DNA of 64,000 nt from Methylocystis sp. ATCC 49242 (GCF_000188155.2 NZ_KE124773.1:88146-152145), one strand, 5' to 3'; positions 48,159-56,568 are shown, numbered from the stretch's first letter. The notes: a model not told the origin generated them from the letters alone. A program made the numbers and translations.

Positions 48159-51128
48159 CTACATCGACTCGCCTTCGGCTTCATCTCGACCCTGACGGCG
48201 CTCTTGTTGGCGGAAGCGTTCGGCATTCTCCGCGTCTATCCGTCTTTGCTCGTCGCGGTTAGCTTGATCGAGCACGCGTCTTTGCTCAAACCGAAGGGCC
48301 TGAATGGCCTCGCTTTGCGCGGGATCCGCTGGAATTTCGCGGGCTGGACTGTTGTCCATGGCCCGTTCCGCCTCTCGGGCCGCTCGGGCCTCCTCTGGGG
48401 CGCGGTATGGTCTGCCTTCGCTGCCGGTAGCGGCGTTGGTTTCGTGAGCTTCCTCGGCGTCTGCAGCTTGGTGGGCTTCGCGCTCCGCCTCGGAGTCAAC
48501 GCGTACGCGGATGCTGTTAAGCTCGATCGCACGCTCGGCTGGCGTCGTGTTGAGGGCCGGTTGATCGGGGCTTTGACGGTATGCCGAAGCGGGCGCGACG
48601 GGTTCCACCGGTGTATCCTTTTCTTTCGTCCCGGGCCGCTCGTTTCCTTCTGTCACGGTCGCGCGCCGAGCTTCGATCTCGGCGCGCAGTTCGCGAATGC
48701 GGTCCTGCAATTCCGGGTTCGTGATCTCATAGCCATTCTCCGCCGCAAGTCTGGCGACGGTTTCTTTATATTCGTCGCTTCCGCTGACGCTCAGCGTTCC
48801 CCATTTTTGAGAGGCGAGCTTCAGAGCCGCATTGACGCTCTCCCCGTTGCCCCAATCGCGAATGTCGAGCTGTTTGCCGCTGTCTATGAAAGCAAGAGTC
48901 TGGAACGCGCCAGTCTCTCGATCATGGCGGTTGTAGTGGATCTCCGTCCCCTTCTTCTCATTAGTGAACAGAGCGCCGACGTTTCGTGGCTCGGGCTCCA
49001 CGAAACGGTCGCCCACGATCTGCCCTGGATTACGGTCGAGCCGCTCTTGCTCTTTGGTTGCCCCTTCGGCGCGAGCAAGAATGTCGCGCGACCGCCGCAT
49101 CAGATCATCCTTGACGGCGCCCTCGGGCAGGTAGCCGCCTAGACGGTCCATGGCGTCAGCCATATTGCGTCGGGCGGCCTCCATCGTTTCGGCTGTTCGC
49201 ATGGCTTTATCCTCCTTGGAAACAATAGGCTGTTCTTGCGCTCGCGGCGTCAGCGCGGCGTCGACGCGCCGTTGGAAAGGCAAAACGGCGCCTTCGTCGA
49301 TCCAGTCGACGGGCTTGCGGAGCGCGTTGAGGGCAGGGGGCACGACGAAGACTCGCGCCGGTAGCTCGCGCGACGGGCGCAGCTCGAAAATTCGCTTAGC
49401 GGGAACATCCAAATAGACGAGCCGCATCGGGCCACTTTTCGCGGCAGAGAACTCGGCAAGCGCACGATCGATGGAAAAGAGGGGCGCGCGGTGAGAACCA
49501 TCATTCGCCGCCTCGGCGCGAAAGAGCCGCAGTGCGCCTGTGGCGAGCGGCGGAAGAACAGCCGCACGGCGCGCGGCCAATGATTTCCATTCAGAGGCCG
49601 CCTCGGCGGCGCGGCGACGACCCTCCTCGCGCGTGGGTCGGTGAATTTCACGGTTCTGCACCCGCTCAACGCGCCGCCGGACGCTTTCCGGCGCAATACC
49701 GCGCTCGACCATTTTCACGTCCTTGAGCCGATAGGAAGGCGCGTGAGCCTGATCGAAGCGACGAATAGCCTCCATGGGGATCTGACGTTTGCGCGCTTCC
49801 TCGGCGAGCCTTTGCCGCCATCGGTTGAAATCCTGAATTCCAGGATGCAGCTTTTCGCCCGTGGCGCTCGTTAGCCTCACGGCAGCATGGACATGAATGT
49901 GCTGCCTGTTCGTGTGCATCACGAAAACATACTCGTGGCCCGTGAACTCGCGCGCGAGGGTGGCGCGCGCGGCATCCATGAAGGCCTCCTTGTCGGTTCC
50001 CGGCTTCGCGCTCAAGATCACATGCGCGAAATCCCGCGGGCTGCTCGATCTCATGGCGGGGCGCCAGGTCTTGGCGATCTCCAGCGCCGGGTTAAAATTC
50101 TCAGGCTTCGGGCGGTTCGCGTTGCTCGGCTGTTTTGCAAAGTGGCGATTGGCGGCTTCTTCCAGACTCATACCGGCGTCGGTCTCCGCAGGAAGCGCGC
50201 CTGCCTTGGTGAGCGCAGCAAGCTGAGTCGTCGCACCCTCGACGCCATGCGCCCAAACGGGCGCCGAGAGATCGACGTCGCGGCCGAAGGCGTCCTCGAT
50301 TTTGTCGTGGAAGCAACGAAAAGATTTTGCGTTGGCGTAAATCCGCTCCTTTTTTCCGTTTCCGTCTTGCCGCGCGCCAGCGGCGACAGCGACGAGATGC
50401 ACGAGCGTAGAGTCGTCCCGCTCCTCCAGCCTCCAGGCGTAACGATGGTCGTCGAGTGCGACCGCGAGGCCGACCCGCGCTTCCTCGGAACCGAGCCTGC
50501 CCTCGAATGTGAACGTGACGCGGAAAATATCGTTCGAAGGCTCGCGCGCGTCATCTTCGCGCCAGTGCGCGGCGAGATCGTCGACGGCGGCCTTGCCGGT
50601 CACGAGAGTCCCATCCTCGCGTTCGAGGGTGAGCTGGCCCTTATCGCTCTGATAGTTAAGAAGCGAGGCGGCGCGCGCGCTCCCCGAGCCGTAGCTCGCG
50701 AGCTTCACGACGGCGGCTTGCGAGCCGGCGGCGAGACCGGCCTTGGCGGCAATCGATGCAGCGGGGCTTGAGGATCCAGAAGAAGCGGCCTCGGCTGATA
50801 AAGGCTTCACTCCCGGAGGAAACCGTGACGCCGGGCGAATCGCCGGTTCCCCGCCGCGCCCGCTTCCCGGCCGTCGCAGGGCCCATTCGTCTTCGAGTTT
50901 CTCGCCGGCGCGACCCGACGGAGCGCCCGGCCCCGAATAGGGCAGGCCGTTTGCAGGGGTTCGAGACAATGGCGACGAGCGGGCAGGGGAGGCGCCCGCT
51001 GCTCCCAGAGGCGCCCCAGAATCCATCGCCTCGAGTAGCGCCCGTCGTGCGCGAAAATCCCTTGCCGTTCTGATCCCGCGCAAGCGCTCGGACAGGGGAC
51101 GCAGGTCATACGCGACAAGATCAATCAT
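48159..51128 (-). CDS. VirD2-like relaxase with LPD7-type C-terminal domain
   Basis: About 989 aa from the ATG at 51128 that overlaps the MobC stop (ATGA). The N-terminal 170 residues are a disordered Pro/Ser/Gly-rich leader. The relaxase domain has VVKLASYGSGSARAASLLNY (YQSDKGQ), YVFVMHTNRQHIHVHAAVRL with the HxHxH metal motif (near residue 409), and LHPGIQDFNRWRQRLAEEAR. The C-terminal half (about 690-820) matches the large-polyvalent-protein LPD7 type: FTNEKKGTEIHYNRHDRETG, AFIDSGKQLDIRDWGNGESV. It cuts oriT and is carried into the recipient. The nucleophile tyrosine is one of those near the SYGSG/NYQSDKG region; not certain. Confidence 0.87.
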   Translation of the reverse strand: MIDLVAYDLRPLSERLRGIRTARDFRARRALLEAMDSGAPLGAAGASPARSSPLSRTPANGLPYSGPGAPSGRAGEKLEDEWALRRPGSGRGGEPAIRPASRFPPGVKPLSAEAASSGSSSPAASIAAKAGLAAGSQAAVVKLASYGSGSARAASLLNYQSDKGQLTLEREDGTLVTGKAAVDDLAAHWREDDAREPSNDIFRVTFTFEGRLGSEEARVGLAVALDDHRYAWRLEERDDSTLVHLVAVAAGARQDGNGKKERIYANAKSFRCFHDKIEDAFGRDVDLSAPVWAHGVEGATTQLAALTKAGALPAETDAGMSLEEAANRHFAKQPSNANRPKPENFNPALEIAKTWRPAMRSSSPRDFAHVILSAKPGTDKEAFMDAARATLAREFTGHEYVFVMHTNRQHIHVHAAVRLTSATGEKLHPGIQDFNRWRQRLAEEARKRQIPMEAIRRFDQAHAPSYRLKDVKMVERGIAPESVRRRVERVQNREIHRPTREEGRRRAAEAASEWKSLAARRAAVLPPLATGALRLFRAEAANDGSHRAPLFSIDRALAEFSAAKSGPMRLVYLDVPAKRIFELRPSRELPARVFVVPPALNALRKPVDWIDEGAVLPFQRRVDAALTPRAQEQPIVSKEDKAMRTAETMEAARRNMADAMDRLGGYLPEGAVKDDLMRRSRDILARAEGATKEQERLDRNPGQIVGDRFVEPEPRNVGALFTNEKKGTEIHYNRHDRETGAFQTLAFIDSGKQLDIRDWGNGESVNAALKLASQKWGTLSVSGSDEYKETVARLAAENGYEITNPELQDRIRELRAEIEARRATVTEGNERPGTKEKDTPVEPVAPASAYRQSPDQPALNTTPAERAIELNSIRVRVDSEAEREAHQAADAEEAHETNAATGSEGRPYRAPEEARAAREAERAMDNSPAREIPADPAQSEAIQALRFEQRRVLDQANRDEQRRIDAENAERFRQQERRQGRDEAEGESM

Positions 51129-51529
51129 TTCGACCGCCCAGCGACAACAGCTTCCGCGCGTCGATAGGATTTGACGCAAAGCGACCGATAGAGGCGATCG
51201 AGCTCGCCGATTGCGCGGCTGACCGCTTCCAGGTGACCCTTCATATCTTCGCTTTGGATCACATGTCCCGCATTCATGTGATGGACGGCCTGGTTGAGAT
51301 TATTGCCGACGGCGCGCATTTGTCGGGTGAGCGCAATGACTTCGACGCGCGCCTCGCCTGTGAACGTCGGTCCCAAAAGTGCGGCGGATCTCGCCAAGCG
51401 CCGCAATGCTTCGCTTGGCGTCACATTCAAGGACTCGCAAAACTCCCCAAAGAGCGCGTGTTCTTGCGCGCTCATACGGACGCTGCGCGTCACTGCCTTA
51501 CGGCGGGAACCCGTCTGCTTGTCCGCCAT
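51125..51529 (-). CDS. mobC: MobC/TraJ-like ribbon-helix-helix relaxosome protein
   Basis: 134 aa. RHH-like N-terminus (VTRSVRMSAQEHALFGEFCE, then LNVTPSEALRRLARSAALLG) and the MobC signature VIALTRQMRAVGNNLNQAVH followed by a helical hairpin. It would bind the inverted repeat at oriT and help the relaxase open the DNA. Start context AGACATGGCGGACAAG. The relaxase ATG is within its stop, so they are coupled. The candidate nic site lies about 110 nt upstream of this start. Confidence 0.8.
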   Translation of the reverse strand: MADKQTGSRRKAVTRSVRMSAQEHALFGEFCESLNVTPSEALRRLARSAALLGPTFTGEARVEVIALTRQMRAVGNNLNQAVHHMNAGHVIQSEDMKGHLEAVSRAIGELDRLYRSLCVKSYRRAEAVVAGRSK

Positions 51530-51610
51530 GTCTCAGCTCTGCCGTGAGGGTTCGGTTTGGCTTGGCCAAACTGCCGGACCCAAGATAGCCCGCCCGGCGA
51601 GGGCACATAA

Positions 51611-51645
51611 GAAAATGTGCTACATTTTCGGTATCCTGCCAAGAG
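51611..51645. other. Candidate oriT: inverted repeat plus IncP/VirD2-type nic motif
   Basis: Perfect 8-bp inverted repeat GAAAATGT-GCT-ACATTTTC (51611-51629), then TATCCTG at 51632-51638 followed by CC. In IncP plasmids and Agrobacterium the relaxase cuts after a TATCCTG-type core located next to such a repeat, so the predicted nick is between 51638 and 51639. The site lies between the leftward MobC/relaxase and the rightward TraK-like genes, as in RP4. Confidence 0.7.
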
Positions 51646-51733
51646 GAAATCAATCTCCAAAAGTATTAAATCATCAACATGCTCATATTCAATCATGCAT
51701 TACTCGTTTAGTGCTCGCCTCCGCGCGCGTCAT

Positions 51734-51752
51734 TTACATCAAATTACATCAA
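51734..51752. repeat. 10-bp tandem repeat in the oriT/promoter region
   Basis: TTACATCAA occurs at 51734-51742 and again at 51744-51752, one helical turn apart. It may be a binding site for a mobilisation regulator. Confidence 0.4.
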
Positions 51753-51861
51753 CTGTCCTAACAGAAACCCAGCCGATGCGCAGGGTAGTTCGCTCGTGCC
51801 CATACAAAGCTCCATAGATCTCATTGAACGCTTACGAGAAGAGCGCCAAATGCGTCCCCAT

Positions 51862-51900
51862 GCTCATTAAAAGCTCATGCCGTGCTCATACCGAGCTCAG
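51862..51900. repeat. Four GCTCAT-type repeats at exact 11-bp spacing
   Basis: GCTCAT begins at 51862, 51873 and 51884, and GCTCAG at 51895, all exactly 11 bp apart. Another single GCTCAT stands at 51681. Such helically phased repeats suggest a multimeric DNA-binding protein such as the TraK-like protein encoded 95 nt downstream, or an iteron-like function. Confidence 0.6.
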
Positions 51901-51969
51901 GGGACGCCCAAGCGATTATTCATCCTCCGCGCCCACTGCGCGCTTCCGCATGACGCCCGGTTGCAGATA

Positions 51970-51990
51970 TTGCCATTTTATTATATTTTG
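51970..51990. promoter_or_regulatory. Shared AT-rich motif, copy 2 (traK-like gene / mob operon)
   Basis: TTGCCA (51970-51975) then TTTTATTATATTTTG (51976-51990). It ends only 5 nt before the traK-like ATG, so it would overlap its promoter or ribosome site and could act as an operator. The minus strand carries TATAAT for leftward transcription toward mobC. Confidence 0.6.
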
Positions 51991-51995
51991 CGCGC

Positions 51996-52493
51996 ATGGA
52001 TCTCGAAGATCAGAAGGCGAAGCTGAAACAACGGCTGCTCGCCGCTCCAAAGCGCGAGCGCAGCCTCACCTTCGCCGCGCTGCTGCGGTCCATGCGCGAC
52101 GAGATCGCGAAGGCCTGCAAGGAAAAAAACCTCTCCTATAAGGACATTCAAGAAATGCTCGCAGCGGATGGCCTCAATGTTTCCATCGCTACGTTGCGTC
52201 GGCACCTCGGCGAAAAGCGTAAGGGGAGGGGAGGCGAGCGTAGCGAGACGCCAAAAACGGGAAGCGTGAACCTTCAGCCCGCGCCTCCAGAGGCGGCGCA
52301 ACCTTCGGGCGCTGCGCAGGCGGCGCCCAGGAACAATGGCACAAGATCGGAACAGGGCGCAGCGCGTCCGGTCCCGCCAATGCCAAGCCCGATCATCCGG
52401 GCACCCGAGGCGGCGAGGGCCGGAAGATCGGACGATCCATCCGTTCCTCGAGCGTCATCCTTTTCCATTCGACGAGACCGCGAGCAAATTTAG
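51996..52493 (+). CDS. TraK-like oriT-binding / HTH plasmid protein
   Basis: 165 aa. MDLEDQKAKLKQRLLAAPKR is basic. Then AALLRSMRDEIAKACKEKNL and SYKDIQEMLAADGLNVSIAT form a helix-turn-helix with LRRHLGEKRKGRG as a basic tail. The C-terminal half is Pro/Ala-rich linker. Gene order (this, then TraL-like ATPase, then TraM-like) and divergence from MobC/relaxase across oriT match the traK-traL-traM block of IncP plasmids. Sequence identity is not recognisable to me, so the name rests on order and size. No Shine-Dalgarno is visible; the shared motif lies just upstream. Confidence 0.6.
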   Translation: MDLEDQKAKLKQRLLAAPKRERSLTFAALLRSMRDEIAKACKEKNLSYKDIQEMLAADGLNVSIATLRRHLGEKRKGRGGERSETPKTGSVNLQPAPPEAAQPSGAAQAAPRNNGTRSEQGAARPVPPMPSPIIRAPEAARAGRSDDPSVPRASSFSIRRDREQI

Positions 52494-52504
52494 GAGCGCG
52501 CTTA

Positions 52505-53191
52505 ATGAGCAAGGCGATTTACGTGGTGGGCGGCAGCAAGGGCGGGGTCGGGAAGTCGCTCGTTTCGATGGCGCTCGTCCACAATCTGACCCAAAGAGGC
52601 GAAGAGGTCTTCGTCATCGACGCCGACACCTCCAACCCAGACGTTTTCAAATCATACGAAAACGAGGTGGTCTGCGAGCTCGTAAATTTGGACGAGGCGG
52701 ACGGTTGGATTCGCTTCGTCAATATCTGCGACGAAAACAAAGACAGCATCGTTGTCGTCAACACGGCGGCGCGAAACAACATGGGCGTCGCCGCTTATGG
52801 CCGGACGCTCAGCCAGTCTCTCGAAGAGCTCGAGCGCGAACTCGTGACGCTATGGGTCGTCAATCGTCAGCGCGATAGCCTTGAACTGCTACAGGACTAT
52901 GTCGACGCGATTCCGAACTCGCGAGTGCACGTCCTGAAGAACGGCTATTTTGGAGCCGACGCGAAATTCGAGCTTTACAATGGCTCCAAGGTGAAGGCCT
53001 CGGTCGAGAAACAGGGCGGGCATTCCCTGCTGTTCCCCGACATGGCCGATCGCGTGAGCGACGATCTCTACAGCAATCGCCTGAGCATCGCGCGCGCATG
53101 GGAAACCATGCCGATCGGCAATCGAGCTGAACTGCGGCGTTGGCTCGAAGAGGTCAACAAGGTGTTTGCGACGATCGTCGCCAATGACTGA
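52505..53191 (+). CDS. traL: TraL/ParA-like P-loop ATPase
   Basis: 228 aa. Deviant Walker A VVGGSKGGVGKSLVSMALVH at the start; VFVIDADTSNPDVFKSYEN is the Walker A' / Asp region and IVVVNTAARNNMGVAA may be the Walker B site. The C-terminal part lacks the ParA HTH, consistent with TraL/StbB-type conjugation ATPases and not with partition ATPases. GAGCG… and AGGAGC are near the ATG (13 nt after the previous stop). It is coupled to the next gene by an 8-nt overlap. Confidence 0.75.
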   Translation: MSKAIYVVGGSKGGVGKSLVSMALVHNLTQRGEEVFVIDADTSNPDVFKSYENEVVCELVNLDEADGWIRFVNICDENKDSIVVVNTAARNNMGVAAYGRTLSQSLEELERELVTLWVVNRQRDSLELLQDYVDAIPNSRVHVLKNGYFGADAKFELYNGSKVKASVEKQGGHSLLFPDMADRVSDDLYSNRLSIARAWETMPIGNRAELRRWLEEVNKVFATIVAND

Positions 53192-53639
53192 CGCGGCCAC
53201 TTCGCTTTCGAGCTTCGAAAGGCTGCTTGGACGCGCAGCGACCGAACGCGAGCGCGAGCAGCTGCGACGGGTTCAATCCGAGTTGGGTCTGCGGGAAAAT
53301 GACGCGCTTTGGCTCGTGATTTTCGCGCTTCAGTACTACGAAGGACTCTATCGGCAGTTCCCGAAAGCGATAGCGGCGGAAGCGCAACGCGTTCTCTCGG
53401 AAACACGAGTGGCAGCAGAGGCGACGATTCGAGCAGGCGCTGAGTCGGCGAAAGCGGACTTGGCAAAAGCGATTGCGACGGCGGCCCGAGATGTGGCCCG
53501 TGACGTCGCAAGGCGGCAAATGATTCAGTGGCTCATCGTCGGAATGCTCGTCGGCGCATGTCTCTTTAGCGTCGGGGCCTATGTCGGCGCACGGTCGGCA
53601 ATTTGGCTCGGCGCTGTAGGCGTCAAAGGGGAAGGTTGA
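53184..53639 (+). CDS. TraM-like protein with C-terminal membrane anchor
   Basis: 151 aa from the ATG overlapping the ATPase stop. The N-terminal part is helical (LGRAATEREREQLRRVQSEL), with GLRENDALWLVIFALQYYEG. A long Ala-rich coiled segment (AVAAEATIRAGAESAKADLA-type) follows, and one C-terminal hydrophobic anchor IQWLIVGMLVGACLFSVGAY. The layout and position match the third gene of the traKLM block. It might link the relaxosome to the membrane. Confidence 0.6.
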   Translation: MTDAATSLSSFERLLGRAATEREREQLRRVQSELGLRENDALWLVIFALQYYEGLYRQFPKAIAAEAQRVLSETRVAAEATIRAGAESAKADLAKAIATAARDVARDVARRQMIQWLIVGMLVGACLFSVGAYVGARSAIWLGAVGVKGEG

Positions 53640-53652
53640 TGCCTCGCCCGAA

Positions 53653-54166
53653 TTATCGAAAGAGCGCTTCGATATCTGCCATCGGTCGAAATAGCTTCCT
53701 CGGTTGATCCGGGAAAGGAAGAAAGCTTTCGCGCAAATAGAACCTTTCCGCGTTCTCGTCCTTAGCCTCGACGACCACTGCAAAGGGACGCGATCTCGCT
53801 ACGCAACGCCCAATAAAGGGCGTCGGCAAGAAGGAACCGTCTATAGCCCTTTCCCTGATGCCTTCGATCAATTGCGAGGCGGCCGAGCAGCGTCGCCGGC
53901 ACGAGGGGATAACGAGGTAGTTTGGGAGCGAGCGTCTCGGGGAGTTCAGGCAACTTCAACGCCGTCGACGACAAGGTGTAATAGCCCGCCAGATTCCCGC
54001 CCTCCAACAAGAGGACAAAAGGCGCCGCCAATTTCTTTCTGGCGTCCTGGCCGGCCTGCGTCCGAAAATATCGGTCGAGGGGCTCGACGCCGCTCTCGAA
54101 ACCCGAGCGGTCGTGTTGGACGCCAAGCACTTCACTCCGCAGCCCGTCCGCCTTTTCGTCGCCCAC
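53653..54166 (-). pseudogene. GNAT acetyltransferase toxin (TacT-like), frameshifted
   Basis: HDRSGFESGVEPLDRYFRTQ is the typical opening of TacT-type GNAT toxins, then AAPFVLLLEGGNLAGYYTLS and ATLLGRLAIDRRHQGKGYRR (acetyl-CoA loop, R-x-x-G-x-G). The frame breaks at a CCC run (53785-53787): after SEIAS the expected FAVVVEAKDENAERFYLRES and FRPMADIEALF continue in another frame to 53653. One extra base restores the frame if removed. The start is the GTG at 54166, four bases after the antitoxin stop. Such toxins acetylate charged tRNA. Confidence 0.75.
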
Positions 54167-54169
54167 GTG

Positions 54170-54400
54170 TTAGACGCCAGCGCGCTGACGATAACGACGG
54201 ATCGTATCGCGTAGGCGATCGTTGACGGGCGTCGGCTCCATGAGCGCCTGAACGAAGACTTGGCTGTCTTGCAACGAGAGATTGAGGATTTGATGCTCCT
54301 CGATGGCTCGGCGCGCAGCGTCCTGAACGCTGGTTAGAACAAAATCCGTCACCGTACGGCCTTGCAGGGCGGCGGCACGTTCTATCAAGCGCTCTTGCTC
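54170..54400 (-). pseudogene. DUF1778 (TacA-like) antitoxin, 5' end missing
   Basis: EQERLIERAAALQGRTVTDF and VLTSVQDAARRAIEEHQ are the DUF1778 core, and the tail DRLRDTIRRYRQRAGV is the toxin-binding end. The first RHH strand and the start codon are gone: upstream of about 54400 the sequence is the antisense of a resolvase fragment. The frame happens to stay open upstream to 54973, but that extension is not antitoxin. Partner toxin is next on the strand; both genes are damaged. Confidence 0.7.
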
Positions 54401-54401
54401 A

Positions 54402-54630
54402 ACGGTTCTGGTAGGGCTCGCCGAGTTCGAGCGCGAGTTGATCCGTTCCCGCACCAGCGAAGGCCGCGAGCGCGCCAAGGCGCGAGGTGTACGGCTTGGC
54501 CGCAAGCCTAAACTCACGGACCACCAGAGGATGGAGGCGATCCAACGGCGCGACAACGGTGATGACTCTTGCAGAGATTGGTCGAAGCTATAACGTATCG
54601 GGCTGGACCATTGCGAGGCTTTCACCGTAA
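54402..54630 (+). pseudogene. C-terminal fragment of a serine resolvase/invertase
   Basis: The plus frame from 54402 reads TVLVGLAEFERELIRSRTSE then GRERAKARGVRLGRKPKLTD, the helix E and HTH approach of Tn3-type resolvases. Near 54560 the frame shifts and continues as MTLAEIGRSYNVSGWTIARL then SP and a stop at 54630. The catalytic N-terminal domain is absent. The fragment truncates the antitoxin, marking an old transposon insertion or deletion. Confidence 0.75.
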
Positions 54631-54869
54631 CCCCCGATAACCTGCCCATGGTCGATAAGCTCACGCCGGAACAACGCAGCGACCTTACGGTCAAAGTTCG
54701 GAGTGACGGGGGAGCCGAAGCTGCCTCATGCAAAGGTGTCGCTCGTGTCCCTGATAGATGCAGCAAGAAGGTTACACGTTTGCTCAACCTTTTGCTATGT
54801 TCAGTCTGGCAACAGATGGAATGAGACCCCATTTCTATCCAGTCCAGTAAACGAGACAGGGGGTGTCCA

Positions 54870-55091
54870 ATGCGTAAGCTCACACTCTTGATTGCCGCTT
54901 TATCGCTCGCTTCGAGTCTTCCTGCCATGGCGCAAAGCGCGTCGAATACGCGGCAAGGTGACCGGCAAGACATCGGGGGCCACTTTCGGTATCAGCACCG
55001 GGATTGGAGCAAACAGGAGGGGCACCACGTCCACAGCGTTTGTTGGGATTGGGACCCCGGTGAAGGTTGGGTGTGGGACTGTAACGAGTGA
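54870..55091 (+). CDS. Small secreted protein, 73 aa
   Basis: Start with AGGGGG 6 nt upstream. Signal peptide MRKLTLLIAALSLASSLPAM with AQS cleavage. The mature 50 residues are rich in His, Trp and Asp: FRYQHRDWSKQEGHHVHSVC and a final WDWDPGEGWVWDCNE with two Cys. No family recognised. It stands alone between the resolvase remnant and a small membrane gene. Confidence 0.6.
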   Translation: MRKLTLLIAALSLASSLPAMAQSASNTRQGDRQDIGGHFRYQHRDWSKQEGHHVHSVCWDWDPGEGWVWDCNE

Positions 55092-55244
55092 GGTCACCTA
55101 CCCGCAAAAATTTGCTTGAGAGGCCCGCCTACTCCGAGTGATGGATGGGTCTAACCTTCCATTCGAAGTAGGCGGGGCACAACGGTGCAATGATGTTGGC
55201 TCAATAGAACAAAGCCTTTATGAAGGCGGGTTTGGATTTGCGAG

Positions 55245-55427
55245 TCAGTAGACGATACAGAAACCGGCGGTAAGCAAGCCGGAGCCGAAAAGCGTACCTG
55301 AGACCCGCTCATCGGGGATCGTGTAACTGGCGATAGAGATTAGCAGGCCGACCGTTGCGACATAGATCGGTATGAGTATGAGGTCGCGTTCGGGTGGTTC
55401 CCTTTGGAGCTTGCGTCGCCATCCCAT
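55245..55427 (-). CDS. Small membrane protein, 60 aa
   Basis: MGWRRKLQREPPERDLILIP then one or two hydrophobic segments (YVATVGLLISIASYTIPDER; SGTLFGSGLLTAGFCIVY). Good positive-inside pattern but no family; minimal evidence for expression. Confidence 0.4.
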   Translation of the reverse strand: MGWRRKLQREPPERDLILIPIYVATVGLLISIASYTIPDERVSGTLFGSGLLTAGFCIVY

Positions 55428-55850
55428 GTTGGAGACCCTCCTTCAAGCCCAAGCCAAGCCGCTCGTTTTTTGGGGTTCACCCTCACGTTAACCATCTATT
55501 AACCATACGGCGCGAGCTTCATCCCGCAACGTCAGGACAACCGCCTTTTTCAGACCCACGACACCCCAAGGCGACAAGGCTGGCGTTGCACCACTCCTAC
55601 CAAGAACCTCTCAGCAGCGAGAGACGCGACGGTGGTGGTGGCGCCTAACGCCAGCCCCGTGATAGTGGCGCAAGCCCGTCTCGCCACCCTAGCCGGTAGC
55701 TCTAGCTGAGCTAAGTTACGAGCGATAAGGGGTCGCGACCCGAGAAAGAACTGGTTTGACAATCGGCGTAAAACTCACTGGAAGCCAGAGGCTGCATTCC
55801 ACCCTGTTTGACAGTCTAACAAATTGAAAATGCTAGCCTTTACCCCTCCC
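55428..55850. other. Gene-free stretch with a TTAACCAT repeat
   Basis: No convincing gene in 423 bp. TTAACCAT appears twice, 11 bp apart, near 55486-55506 in AT-rich surroundings. That may be the promoter of the small leftward membrane gene. The rest is unremarkable. Confidence 0.35.
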
Positions 55851-56450
55851 CTATGAAGTGGCCGCTAGATGGCGCTTAATCTCAGCCGCCACGGCGTCCA
55901 CATGTGTCCGGGCAAGGTCGTGATCCCCGCCAGGAAAGACCCAAAGGCGCGCATTCGGAAGGAGGGCTGCCAGCCACTTTCCGACCGCTACTGGACTGAT
56001 CGGGTCCGCATCGCCCCACAGGAGCAATGTTGGCGCTTCGATAGATTGGATTTGGATTGAGAGATCGCCGACAGGATCCGAAATCCACTTGGCGGCATGC
56101 GGGTATGCGGCGAAGTAGTCGGGCCCCCAGTCGCACCCGCCGAGATCGGCGACCGGCACGCCACCAGAAGTCACAGCCAACACGAGACGCTTGACCATTC
56201 CAGGCAGCGCCAGCGCAAGCATGATAGCGATTAGGCCGCCCATCGACTGAGCGACGATGTCGACCGGCTCAACGATTTCATCGGCCACCAAGGCGACAAG
56301 GTCGTCGATCCCGTTGATATCAGGGCGCGCCGGTTCGTCGCCTAACCCGGGCCATGCGAAAAACACGCCTTCCACGCCGGCGCGGTCGGCGACCGGCTTC
56401 CAGAAAGAGGCGCTGCCCGATGCCCCCGGAAGAAACAGAACCTTAGACAT
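55851..56450 (-). CDS. Alpha/beta-hydrolase
   Basis: 199 aa. Oxyanion region KVLFLPGASGSASFWKP, nucleophile elbow VDIVAQSMGGLIAIMLAL (Ser in QSMGG), the acid in LLLWGDADPISPVAVGKWLA and the catalytic His in VFPGGDHDLARTH. The set is complete for an esterase/lipase-type fold. Short cap domain. Substrate unknown; it stands alone with no operon partner, so it is cargo. Confidence 0.8.
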   Translation of the reverse strand: MSKVLFLPGASGSASFWKPVADRAGVEGVFFAWPGLGDEPARPDINGIDDLVALVADEIVEPVDIVAQSMGGLIAIMLALALPGMVKRLVLAVTSGGVPVADLGGCDWGPDYFAAYPHAAKWISDPVGDLSIQIQSIEAPTLLLWGDADPISPVAVGKWLAALLPNARLWVFPGGDHDLARTHVDAVAAEIKRHLAATS

Positions 56451-56568
56451 GGGCAGATCCTATGATTGCCTTCAGCACCACGGAAGATGACACCGAACGG
56501 GTTCTGATGGGGCGCTTGTGGTTCCGGCTACCGAGCGTCAGATCTACCACTGGTCAAGCAGCGACCGG

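Noticed and set aside
48144..49142. 332-codon plus-strand frame that looks hydrophobic
   Set aside because: Opposite the relaxase C-terminal half; the hydrophobic look arises from the complement of charged codons.
52505..53191. ParA partition ATPase
   Set aside because: It has the deviant Walker A but lacks an HTH and a ParB/centromere partner, and its place beside the traK-like gene and oriT fits TraL-type ATPases better.
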